A DNA stretch of 64,000 nt from Sulfuracidifex tepidarius (GTDB lineage Archaea > Thermoproteota > Thermoprotei_A > Sulfolobales > Sulfolobaceae), in the NCBI RefSeq assembly GCF_008326425.1, contig NZ_AP018929.1, positions 820,875-884,874 on the forward strand, in the 5' to 3' direction. Of the stretch, positions 17,695-25,239 are shown piece after piece. The number at the start of each line of letters is the position of its first letter. The first letter of the stretch is position 1. Under the pieces are notes generated by a model. That model saw only the letters and a program-made list of their open reading frames with translations. It searched no databases and was not told the origin of the DNA. A program made the position numbers and the translations under genes.

Positions 17695-18821
17695 GGTTCA
17701 TAGGTAAGCTTGGGACGACGTGTATCTACGATAGCACCCACACAGAGGAATGCCCTGACTTCGATTTCCACGCCGGGAGTTCAGGAGGATACGGTGAGTT
17801 CGCGTTCGTTTACGGGCCGTCCGCTGGAGGTTTGGTTGAAAGCGTCCAATTCAGGATAAGAACTTCAGGAGAGCAGATACTTGAAATATATGCTAACCCC
17901 TACTTCAAGACGAGACGCTTCAAGCTGTCGGGCAAAGTTGAAGACGTGACCTTAGAAGTTGAGAGAGTCAACGCTATGTTCTCGGCGTCCCACACCCTGT
18001 CTTTCCTCCTCGGCGTGGAGAAATCCATGGACGTCAGCCCTGACTACGAAACCCAGTTGGGAAGAATAGTGGAGCTGGAGCTCGAGAGGGTTAGAAATCA
18101 CCTTTACGTACTTCACAAGCTGGTGGAAACGGGAGCACTCGGGGTAGCGTCGTACCAGCTCCAAGCAATGCAGGAAACCACCAACAGGGTGATAGGAGAG
18201 GCATGTGGACACAGGTACTTCTTCGGCGTTAACTCCTTGAACCACGTGGAGTGCGACTTCCAGAGAGTTGACCTGCGCTATCTAGAGGGTTTCAAGTCCT
18301 TCTTTAACGACCTCCTTGAGAACAGGATCCTGATAGACCGTTTCCAGAACAACGGGAGGATAGACCAGGACTGGCTCATAGGACCCGCCGCGAGAGCGTC
18401 AGGGAGGAAATATGACGCCAGATACGACTCCGATTCCCTACCTTACAAGGACCTCGGCTTCACTCCATTGACAGAGAGAAGTCCTGACACTTTCGGTAGG
18501 TTCCTGGTCAGAGGAGAGGAGGTCATGCAGTCCGTAGACTTAATTCAGGAGGCTGTGAAGAGGTGGAGGAGAAACGAGAGGAAAGAGATAAAGATGAGGG
18601 ACTCTGGAGAGGCAGAATCCAGAGTCGAGTCTCCCTCAGGGGACATGGTTTACAGGGTAAGGATAGATGACGCTAAGGTGGACGTCTCTTTCTTGCCTCC
18701 TTCAAAAGCCAACCTCATTTTCTTACTGAAGTCAGTCATAGGTACTATATTCACCGACTTTCCCTTCAACTGGGAGAGCTTCGGGATTTGGATATCCGAA
18801 ATAGGGGTTGAGAAGAGATGA
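17691..18821 (+). CDS. HyfG/NuoCD-like large subunit lacking the Ni-Fe ligands
   Basis: A 376-residue NuoD/group 4 hydrogenase large-subunit homologue, overlapping the previous gene by ATGA. The segment ERVNAMFSASHTLSFLLGVEKS aligns with ERICGICSFVHSLAYCHAVE-type sequence. Both cysteines of the first CxxC are replaced (by Asn and Phe) while the Arg and His around them remain. The C-terminal D-P-C-x2-C is also gone: GTIFTDFPFNWESFGIW has no cysteine. The NuoC-like N-terminal part is much reduced. It therefore cannot hold a Ni-Fe site and belongs to the energy-converting hydrogenase-related (Ehr) type, whose substrate is unknown. Confidence 0.85.
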   Translation: MRFIGKLGTTCIYDSTHTEECPDFDFHAGSSGGYGEFAFVYGPSAGGLVESVQFRIRTSGEQILEIYANPYFKTRRFKLSGKVEDVTLEVERVNAMFSASHTLSFLLGVEKSMDVSPDYETQLGRIVELELERVRNHLYVLHKLVETGALGVASYQLQAMQETTNRVIGEACGHRYFFGVNSLNHVECDFQRVDLRYLEGFKSFFNDLLENRILIDRFQNNGRIDQDWLIGPAARASGRKYDARYDSDSLPYKDLGFTPLTERSPDTFGRFLVRGEEVMQSVDLIQEAVKRWRRNERKEIKMRDSGEAESRVESPSGDMVYRVRIDDAKVDVSFLPPSKANLIFLLKSVIGTIFTDFPFNWESFGIWISEIGVEKR

Positions 18822-19426
18822 ACTGGTTCTTGAGAGGATTGAGGAAAGGAATCCAGACCGAGAGGGAGCCTAGGGGAACTCCCCCTTGGGCCTCTTCCTT
18901 GGAGATCAACAAGGAATTCAGGGACTGCCCCACTAAGGCGATCCAGGAGAGTTGGGACGCTGGAAGGTGCATTTTCTGTAGGAGGTGCTTCCCAAACCTT
19001 TCACCCACGGGAGACCATAGGATGGGAAAAGTGAACAGGACTGAGCCGAAGTTCTCGAGGTCGTTTTACCTTTACCCGCTTGACGTGGGGACTTGTGGAG
19101 GATGTAACGCGGAGCTGAAGCTCATAGCGTCTCCACAGTACGATATGACCAGATTTGGTATATTCTTCACCAACACTCCGAGGCACGCTGACGGGGTCGT
19201 GGTCATGGGAGTCCTCACGGAGGGAATGAGGGAAGTGTTGAGGGAGACCCTCGACGCAGTGCCATCTCCCAAGGTTGTGGTTCTAATGGGGACTTGCGCG
19301 ATCAGCGGTGGGGTGATAGGGGATGGGGTAGGACTTGATGCCGACGTGATAATCCCGGGGTGCCCTCCCTCTCCTAACACCATACTTGACGCTTTGATCA
19401 GAGTTAAGGGTGGGAAAGGATGGTGA
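18818..19426 (+). CDS. HyfI/NuoB-like small subunit with an N-terminal Fe-S segment
   Basis: A 202-residue small subunit, ATGA-coupled to the large subunit. The NuoB-like part has GTCGGCNAEL, MGTCAISGG and IIPGCPPSP, the cysteine set of the proximal/N2-type 4Fe-4S cluster in the hydrogenase CxxC form. Ahead of it, DCPTKAI and CIFCRRCFPN provide four more cysteines, enough for one ferredoxin-type cluster. This looks like a remnant of the separate HyfH/NuoI ferredoxin subunit fused to HyfI. The complex thus keeps electron-carrying centres although the large subunit has lost Ni-Fe. Confidence 0.85.
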   Translation: MNWFLRGLRKGIQTEREPRGTPPWASSLEINKEFRDCPTKAIQESWDAGRCIFCRRCFPNLSPTGDHRMGKVNRTEPKFSRSFYLYPLDVGTCGGCNAELKLIASPQYDMTRFGIFFTNTPRHADGVVVMGVLTEGMREVLRETLDAVPSPKVVVLMGTCAISGGVIGDGVGLDADVIIPGCPPSPNTILDALIRVKGGKGW

Positions 19427-21090
19427 TCCTGAGTCTGCAAACTGAGATCTCCGTGATCGAGGTACTGCTCTTCATAATATCTTTCCTGATATCTATGGTT
19501 AACAGGAGGCTGGGCTATCTCTCTATCTCTTTGTCCTCAGCGGTTGTAATAGGACTAACCCTCACTCAGGGCTACTCTCCCCTGAACTTACTGAAGATAC
19601 TCGCTTCCTTCTCATGGTTGCTCCTCTCGTTGACTTCAAGGGACTCAATGTCTCCCATGGTATCGCTCTCAATTGCGGGGATGATGGCGTTCATGGACTC
19701 CACCAACTTCTTCATTATGATATCTGGGTGGGAAGTAATGGCGATCTCCCTCTTTTACGCAATCAAGAGTGTGAGGGGATCCGTGGTGTTCCTAGCCTTC
19801 GGGGAACTAAGCACAGTCCTCCTCATAGCAGGAGCTTCCATAGCAGGCGAAATAAGCAAGGTAGGAGTATTGTCTGGTACACTGCTCATCTCGGGCTTCC
19901 TGGTCAAAACAGGGATAACCCCGTTTTATGGCGTAGACTGGTTCCCTCTCCAGGAGGGTAAGTTGCCTCACTCTGCGTCTGCTCTGATAAGCGCCACAAT
20001 GACTTTGATGGGTATCTACGGGTCGCTTGAGGTGTTCCAAGTCATGAGGTTTGAGCCATTAGCTTACGTCCTCATAGTCCTGGGCGGGTTCACTGCTTTC
20101 CTCAGTTCCCTATACGGATACGTGTCTGACGACGGTAGGGCCTCCCTGGCGTTCAGCTCTATAGAGAACAGCGGAGCCATGGTCACTGCTCTTGGGATCT
20201 ACGCTCTGGGAGGGATAACTCAGGGGGTGGCGTTGGCTTCATTGCTCATGATAGCGGTCTCAAACTCGATAGGAAAGACCGGGGCTTTCCTTAATTCGGT
20301 GTCCTCTATAACCTTGTCCAAACCCTTCACGAAGAACGCGAAGAGCTACGCAGGAATGGTGATGATAGCCACATCCCTCTCAGGTCTGTTACCTACTGCC
20401 GGGGGAATAGGATCCTGGGGGATCCTGGAAAGCTTGTTCATACAGTCCTACCTATCCGGCAGTCTGGGAGTTATATCCCTGGTTGGAGGAATTTTCATAG
20501 CCCTAGCCGAGGGTTTCGCTACAGCGTTGATCTTGAAGTATGCGTCCTTCAGGCACTTCTTCAGGAGAGGGAGTGAGCATGATGAAGACTGGATCCCCAG
20601 GCTGGTCTCAGGACTTTCAGTGCTAGCCTTGGGAATCCTGATCTCTTACTTGGTGTTCCCCAAAAAGGGAGGTCTCCTCGGAGTGATCTCGGGAACGTTA
20701 ATACTGACATACTCTACCAAACCTTTCGGAGGGATATCTCCACTCTACATTGCGCTAGTTGCGGGAATTGGTACCCTAGTGACGATGGCTGTGGTAGGTA
20801 GGCCCAAAGGGAGGAGAGTGAAGGTTTGGAACAACGGGGTCGACAAAGAGGAGGACTACACTCCTTTCGCAATGGCTAACAATGAAAGGGTAATGTTGAA
20901 GGTCATCCTTGGGACTGAGAGGTTCAGCAGGGACGCTTTCCTGTCATTCTTTGCCCTCATTTCTAAGAAGTACAGGGCGTTTAGTGATGCTCTAGCTAAG
21001 TTGATCTTCAACGGAAAACTCAGCGTGTACGTCGCATACTTGTTGATAGCATTTATACTTATCTTGATCTTAGCGTCCCTCTACGGATGA
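19420..21090 (+). CDS. HyfB/NuoL-like antiporter-type subunit
   Basis: A 556-residue membrane protein with about 14-16 TM segments, overlapping the preceding gene by 7 bases. The family motif is LLISGFLVKTGITPFYGVDWFPLQEGKLPHSASALISATMT, with the lysine/histidine pair of the antiporter fold. The C-terminal extension ends in a further TM segment (YVAYLLIAFILILILASLYG), as in HyfB/NuoL. It is the second ion channel of the complex and the last gene of the six-gene operon. The order HyfC-E-F-G-I-B differs from enterobacterial hyf only in HyfB being last and HyfH being reduced. Confidence 0.9.
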   Translation: MVILSLQTEISVIEVLLFIISFLISMVNRRLGYLSISLSSAVVIGLTLTQGYSPLNLLKILASFSWLLLSLTSRDSMSPMVSLSIAGMMAFMDSTNFFIMISGWEVMAISLFYAIKSVRGSVVFLAFGELSTVLLIAGASIAGEISKVGVLSGTLLISGFLVKTGITPFYGVDWFPLQEGKLPHSASALISATMTLMGIYGSLEVFQVMRFEPLAYVLIVLGGFTAFLSSLYGYVSDDGRASLAFSSIENSGAMVTALGIYALGGITQGVALASLLMIAVSNSIGKTGAFLNSVSSITLSKPFTKNAKSYAGMVMIATSLSGLLPTAGGIGSWGILESLFIQSYLSGSLGVISLVGGIFIALAEGFATALILKYASFRHFFRRGSEHDEDWIPRLVSGLSVLALGILISYLVFPKKGGLLGVISGTLILTYSTKPFGGISPLYIALVAGIGTLVTMAVVGRPKGRRVKVWNNGVDKEEDYTPFAMANNERVMLKVILGTERFSRDAFLSFFALISKKYRAFSDALAKLIFNGKLSVYVAYLLIAFILILILASLYG

Positions 21091-21232
21091 GACGTGAATT
21101 GTCAGAATCTGCTTCTCCATCCTGCAGAGGTTTTTGATCTTCGCAAAATGACTCTACTCACCCATAATACTTGCCTATCTAAAGTCAATATTTAGAATCG
21201 ATAATATTTTAAATAAATTTTCATTATTTAGA

Positions 21233-21490
21233 TCAAAGAATATGATTTATTGTAAAGATACAAAATAAAGAGTTAAAGTATGTCTCTGACTTCTCCCCGT
21301 CCTTACCGGTAGATCCAAAATCACTACCATGAAAATAAATCTGTATCGTTATTAAGTGCCTGGAGATTGCATAGAAAAATTTTGAAGCCCAGTAAAACTC
21401 TGGGAACAAGAGGATGAGGAGGAGGCGGAACTCCTCCCTCCTCAATATGCCATTGAACATGTACAGGAAGTAGAAGACCATGGCTAACAC
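21233..21490 (-). CDS. Possible small hydrophobic protein, doubtful
   Basis: An 85-residue open frame with a hydrophobic, aromatic-rich first half (FYFLYMFNGILRREEFRLLL, then FPEFYWASKFFYAISR) and no recognisable family. The region borders mobile elements. It could be a fragment of a membrane protein or chance. Included with low confidence because the gap would otherwise be unexplained. Confidence 0.25.
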   Translation of the reverse strand: MLAMVFYFLYMFNGILRREEFRLLLILLFPEFYWASKFFYAISRHLITIQIYFHGSDFGSTGKDGEKSETYFNSLFCIFTINHIL

Positions 21491-21635
21491 AGAGGTGAAC
21501 CCGCGTCAGGACGAAGATGAATAGTATCTCAAGTCAAAGACAATCTCATTCAATTTAAGAGACGATAAAGAAATAGTTGAGCTAAAACAAGACTTTCTGA
21601 ATAAGGTCAAAAAATTTATAAATAAAGAATATAAC

Positions 21636-21812
21636 ATGAAAATCGTTGTAACTGTATCAATATGTGTTTTAATTATCGACATGATTAAGGTACTGTTACC
21701 AGAAGAAATACAGGTAATCGTATCGATAATACTTCTCACTTCAGCATTAATAATATGTGCAAGTGCGTTATTGTCTTTCAAGTCAAAATCAAAAAGTATG
21801 AAGGAAGTTTAA
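21636..21812 (+). CDS. Two-TM membrane protein fragment
   Basis: From the ATG at 21636 the frame codes 58 residues with two hydrophobic helices (IVVTVSICVLIIDMIKVLL and VIVSIILLTSALIICASALL) and a basic tail. The same frame is open back to about 21522 with a charged helix (KEIVELKQDFLNKVKKFINK) but no start codon. It may therefore be the C-terminal part of a longer protein cut at the 5' side. The layout, helix then two TM, recalls SLATT-type proteins, but that is a guess. Confidence 0.4.
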   Translation: MKIVVTVSICVLIIDMIKVLLPEEIQVIVSIILLTSALIICASALLSFKSKSKSMKEV

Positions 21813-21929
21813 TCTCCAGCGTATTTCAGCGGAGTAAGTCTCGTTGAGACACCAAGGCCAGATCTATAGTGCCTGCAATGATATTTGAGAATGCAGGTTT
21901 GGAATGGAGACACTACGTCATGAGCTTTA

Positions 21930-22252
21930 TCCTAGGGGGGTTTAAGGGGGCGTAAGACCCTAGTCAGGGTAGGGACGGATAGCCCCCTTTGTAACAAAGG
22001 ATAAATACGACAAGTACCACGTATACGTTAATGACAGTCACAGACTGGGCAAGCGTAACCGAGATGCCTTGGTTAAAGCGAGGGTCTATGTGGTACGCCT
22101 CTGCTCCAATCAGTAGTACTCTCGACACGTGGGATGTTCGCAAGATCAGGGTCAGGACGACCCGTAGAGCCTGTGGAGCTCCGCCCTCTACCTTCTAGGC
22201 AAGGTGGAGCCGTGAACCAGGAAGCCCCACCCGTAAGGGCCGGGTAGTTCAC
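21930..22252 (+). mobile_element. MITE of the IS200/IS605 type, family B
   Basis: About 323 bases. The left end has the GGGGGCG...CCCCC hairpin (from 21936) and the right end carries CTCCGCCCTCTACC followed by CCACCCGTAAGGGCCGGG and TTCAC at 22248-22252. The right half matches the right end of the decayed TnpB element at 12 kb. It holds no complete transposase. Its insertion cut the ATPase gene at 22.25 kb. Confidence 0.7.
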
Positions 22253-22637
22253 AGGACAAGACATCTTCCATGACGGAAATGGAAGACCCCAGCAAGATGA
22301 TCTTTGTCTTACTGCCCTTCAAGGTCTCGTCCACTATTTTTTGGAAAATAAAGAGAACGCTCGGGTCTTCCTTGATCATGTAAGGGAACTCGTCTATAGC
22401 AACTACACTGTCCCTGAGGTAATGAAAGACTGACTCCCAATCCTCTTTCGCGTACTTTAAGTCATGGAATTTACCCTCAGCTATTTCCTTGAATTTCCTG
22501 AGGTTATTCTTCTCCGTCCCTAGGTAGTAAATGAAGTCACCTTCCAAGGCGTTCAAGACTAGGAAGGTCTTCCCTATTCTCCTCCTTCCATAGATTACGA
22601 TCAGCTCCACGTTATCAGAAGCGAGCCTCTTTTTAAC
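22253..22637 (-). pseudogene. Archaeal ATPase (AAA/STAND type) fragment between two elements
   Basis: The internal piece of a predicted archaeal ATPase: LIVIYGRRRIGKTFLVLNAL is Walker A, VVAIDEFPYMIKEDPSV is Walker B, and KTIILLGSSISVMED is the sensor region. The N-terminus is cut by the IS at 22638 and the C-terminus by the MITE ending at 22252. Each cut replaces the missing part with element sequence in frame, producing a chimeric but non-functional frame. Confidence 0.8.
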
Positions 22638-22738
22638 TTTGCGGGGGTTAAGGGGGCGAAAGTCCCCTTCCGTTAGGGAGGGGATGGATAGCCCCCTTAT
22701 AGAAATGTTTTTACAGTTATCAAAAAATAAGTGCAACT

Positions 22739-23146
22739 ATGCGGTACAGATTGGACAGAGGATCGCACTCGGTTTACGCTCTTTACTATCACTATGTCCA
22801 AGTGGTGAAGTACCGCAGGAAGGTGTTCGATAACGAAGAGATTATAAACTTCCTAAAGGAACAAATTCAGGAAATAAGCAAAACATTCGAGGTTGAGGTC
22901 ATAGACATAGGAGTAGATAAGGATCATTTCCACATGTTATTCAAAGCAAAACCAACCTTGAACATACCTAGATACGTGAACGCCATCAAGACAATCACGT
23001 CTAGGGAAATACAGAGGAAATTTCCACAAGTGAAGGAAAAACTGTGGAAAGGACACCTCTGGTCGCCATCGTATTTCCTAGCAACAAGCGGACAGGTAAC
23101 ACTAGAGGTGCTAAGAAAATATGTGGAGAGCCAAGGAAAAGAGTAA
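22739..23146 (+). CDS. tnpA: IS200/IS605 transposase TnpA (Y1, HUH)
   Basis: A 135-residue single-domain Y1 transposase. The N-terminus YHYVQVVKYRRKVF corresponds to the usual HVVWCPKYRRKVL. The metal-binding HUH motif is HFHMLF near residue 62, and the catalytic tyrosine is in LRKYVESQG near residue 129. It excises and inserts single-stranded element DNA at TTTAAC-like targets. Length is normal. It overlaps tnpB by 26 bases. Confidence 0.95.
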   Translation: MRYRLDRGSHSVYALYYHYVQVVKYRRKVFDNEEIINFLKEQIQEISKTFEVEVIDIGVDKDHFHMLFKAKPTLNIPRYVNAIKTITSREIQRKFPQVKEKLWKGHLWSPSYFLATSGQVTLEVLRKYVESQGKE

Positions 23147-24359
23147 CACAATTCAACTCTCGTTCAAGTACAGGATTTACCCGACAAGAGAAGCAGAGGA
23201 GAAACTCCTCCGCGTCATGGAGATTGAAGCTAAAGTGTACAACGCGTTGTTAGATGCAGTAAATAATGCAAGAAAAGAGAGGAAAAAGATAACACCTAAG
23301 GACACTCAGGCAATGTTGAAGGATCTGAAAATAGAAGGGAAGGAACTAGTTTATTCTAAAGTCCCTCAAATGGTGAACAACCAATTATGGTACAACATTA
23401 ACGCTCTTCACGAACTGAAGAAGAAAGGAAAGAAAGCGGGAAAATTGAGGTATAAGAAAATCATGAAGACTATCAATTACAACCAGTCAGGTTTCAAAGT
23501 TCAAGGAGACAGACTCGTTCTATCTAAGATAGGCGAGGTCAAAGTCCTCTTCCACAGACCGCTAGAAGGTGAGGTAACGGGGGTTATAATAAAGAGGGGT
23601 GCCACTGGTTGGTATGCCATCTTTCAAGTCGAGGTTGAAAAGAAGCCTTTAGAAAAAACTGGGAAAGTGGTCGGGATAGACCTAGGAGTTGAGAAACTCG
23701 TAACTACTTCAGACGGCATAGTGATAGAGAACCCCAGGGTCTTTGATAAGGTAGAGGGGAAGATAAAGATCTTGCAAAGGTCACTAACAAGGAAGAAGAG
23801 AGGATCAAGAAACTACGAGAAGACCAGAAAGAAATTAGTTAAGCTACATGAGCATGTGAAGAATTTGATGAGTGATTATATTCATAAGGTGACTTCGTGG
23901 CTTGTTGAACAATACGACGAGATATATATGGAAGGTCTTGATGTGAAGGAAATGGTTGAGAATAACGAAAGTAAGACTTTGAGGAAACATATTCTTCATT
24001 CCAACTTCTCCAAATTCATGAGCTACCTCTCCTACAAGGCTGAAAGAGCTGGTAGGAGGGTAGTGAAAGTAAACCCAGCGTACACTTCGAGGACGTGTGC
24101 TCGATGCGGATATGTAAAGAAAGACCTAACATTAGACGACCGTATATTCGTTTGCCCTAAATGTGGTTGGGTTGCAGATAGGGATTATAATGCTTCTCTA
24201 AATATTTTCCATGCGGGGTCGGGACTGCCCTTAAAGCCTGTGGACAGGAAACCTCTGCTATACATACCCTTCTCTGAGGGTGTGTATAGTAAGTTTCCTG
24301 GAAGAAGCAGGAAATCCCCATCGCGAGGTGGGGATGCCCCGTCCGTTAGGGCGGGGTAG
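23121..24359 (+). CDS. tnpB: TnpB RNA-guided endonuclease
   Basis: A 412-residue TnpB. The N-terminal segment is a REC/wedge-like helical part starting SFKYRIYPTREAEEKL. RuvC I is VVGIDLGVEKLVTTS, RuvC II has the glutamate in IYMEGLDVKEM, the zinc ribbon is CARCGYVKKDLTL...CPKCGW, and RuvC III is in [10 protein letters not shown]. All catalytic acids are present. The last 50 or so codons pass through the right-end hairpins, the region that in studied elements also templates the guide RNA. It is likely active. Confidence 0.95.
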   Translation: MWRAKEKSNTIQLSFKYRIYPTREAEEKLLRVMEIEAKVYNALLDAVNNARKERKKITPKDTQAMLKDLKIEGKELVYSKVPQMVNNQLWYNINALHELKKKGKKAGKLRYKKIMKTINYNQSGFKVQGDRLVLSKIGEVKVLFHRPLEGEVTGVIIKRGATGWYAIFQVEVEKKPLEKTGKVVGIDLGVEKLVTTSDGIVIENPRVFDKVEGKIKILQRSLTRKKRGSRNYEKTRKKLVKLHEHVKNLMSDYIHKVTSWLVEQYDEIYMEGLDVKEMVENNESKTLRKHILHSNFSKFMSYLSYKAERAGRRVVKVNPAYTSRTCARCGYVKKDLTLDDRIFVCPKCGWVADRDYNASLNIFHAGSGLPLKPVDRKPLLYIPFSEGVYSKFPGRSRKSPSRGGDAPSVRAG

Positions 24360-24365
24360 TTCACT
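24215..24365 (+). ncRNA. Predicted omegaRNA (reRNA) of the tnpB element
   Basis: In studied IS200/IS605 elements the guide RNA scaffold comes from the 3' end of tnpB through the right end, and the guide is the flanking DNA. Here that region contains stems such as CAGGAAACC/GTTTCCTG and CCCCATCGCGAGGTGGGG followed by the GC-rich end hairpin. The flanking guide would begin TAGCTTTGAGTTCGTG (24366 on). This is inference from homology of position. No promoter was identified. Confidence 0.5.
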
Positions 24366-24405
24366 AGCTTTGAGTTCGTGCTCTCTGTCAACCATATTCA
24401 TAAAT

Positions 24406-24435
24406 ATGATATTTTAAAATATGATATTTTAAAAT
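24406..24435. repeat. Two exact tandem copies of a 15-base AT repeat
   Basis: TATGATATTTTAAAA occurs twice head to tail, 41 bases after the right end of the complete IS. The unit contains overlapping palindromes. Confidence 0.8.
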
Positions 24436-25038
24436 TAGGTCACGGAGAAATGTCTTCTGTTTGAACGGATGAAATATAGTTGACCAGAAGTCTAGCTTCC
24501 CCCTAATTTCTATCCCGCATAGAAAGGGAAGTTCACAGGAGTACTCTGATGCTTGCCTTTCTTGTTCTCGTCATCCAGGTTGATTGAACGACTTAGCCTC
24601 GGTTAGCACTTTATGGTTTTCCTCCTCCTTCTGAGCAGTTTTTGATGCATCCTGCCTCATGGTAAATATTTTTTATGAGGCGGTTTAACCTCTTTGCGCC
24701 GAGGTCCAGACCAGTGGAGTACTTGAAGCGCTGTACCAAGAGGAGGGAGAGCGCCTTTAGGGTCAAGAAGCCCGTGTCCCTGGCCCAGGTCAGGGAGAAC
24801 CCCCTCTCTAGTCCCAGGTAGCAGTTTACGGGAATTCCTGGAGCCCAATTTTTTTCGTTTTGCAGTGTGATAAAATAAATTTTATCCATTTTACAGTGAG
24901 GAGGTTTTCGAACCTATAGCTAGTTATCTAATCTCTATCCTATCGTTATTGAATTATTTTTTAAGGTCACCTAACTTTGCAAGGATTTTCCGATAAAAGC
25001 TATCCTCCTTCAATTCTTCAACAGTTTATCAAAATTCA
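24436..25038. other. Region of decayed sequence, no clear gene
   Basis: About 600 bases. A 92-residue minus-strand frame (24611-24889) with SLTWARDTGFLTLKALSLLL might be a transposase scrap, but I recognise no family and give it no weight. No RNA is supported. Confidence 0.3.
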
Positions 25039-25239
25039 ATGAGAAAAATCAGCATACCCTTTTTAATGCTCCCCCACAAACATATACTTACGAAGATTGT
25101 TGAAGATAAGGACGGTGAAAGGTTCCTGGAGCTAGAGAGTAAGGAGGACCTAAAGAAGTTCAGGGAGATGGTCATCGAGGCTTATTACGAGCTCAACCCC
25201 GACCGTAAACGTCCTTGTGAGACCCAATCTCCAAAATAA
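25039..25239 (+). CDS. Putative antitoxin, convergent TA pair copy 1
   Basis: A 66-residue acidic/basic helical protein: KIVEDKDGERFLELESKEDLKKFREMV and a C-terminus ending PCETQSPK. It closely resembles the 67-residue protein at 40718-40921. Both lie tail-to-tail with a RelE/ParE-like protein and overlap its 3' end, here by 47 bases. The antitoxin role is inferred from this repeated pairing. There is no recognised DNA-binding fold. Confidence 0.6.
   Translation: MRKISIPFLMLPHKHILTKIVEDKDGERFLELESKEDLKKFREMVIEAYYELNPDRKRPCETQSPK

Larger units (their letters stand above)
22638..24365 (+). mobile_element. Complete IS200/IS605 element with tnpA and tnpB
   Basis: 1,728 bases starting TTTGCGGGGG directly after TTTAAC and ending GTAGTTCAC. 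Imperfect palindromes lie at both ends (AGTCCCCTTCCGTTAGGGAG on the left, CCCCGTCCGTTAGGGCGGGG on the right). Overlapping tnpA and tnpB are both intact, so this is the only autonomous-looking element in the window. The three family A MITEs at 29.7, 39.7 and 41.4 kb share its ends and its TTTAAC target. Confidence 0.9.

Noticed and set aside
17691-18821. Annotation of this operon as a functional formate hydrogenlyase or Ni-Fe hydrogenase.
   Set aside because: All four Ni ligands are absent and there is no formate dehydrogenase or hydrogenase maturation gene in the window.
24611-24889. A 92-residue minus-strand frame considered as a transposase fragment.
   Set aside because: I could not match it to any transposase motif, and it spans clearly decayed DNA; it is noted only as part of the region description.
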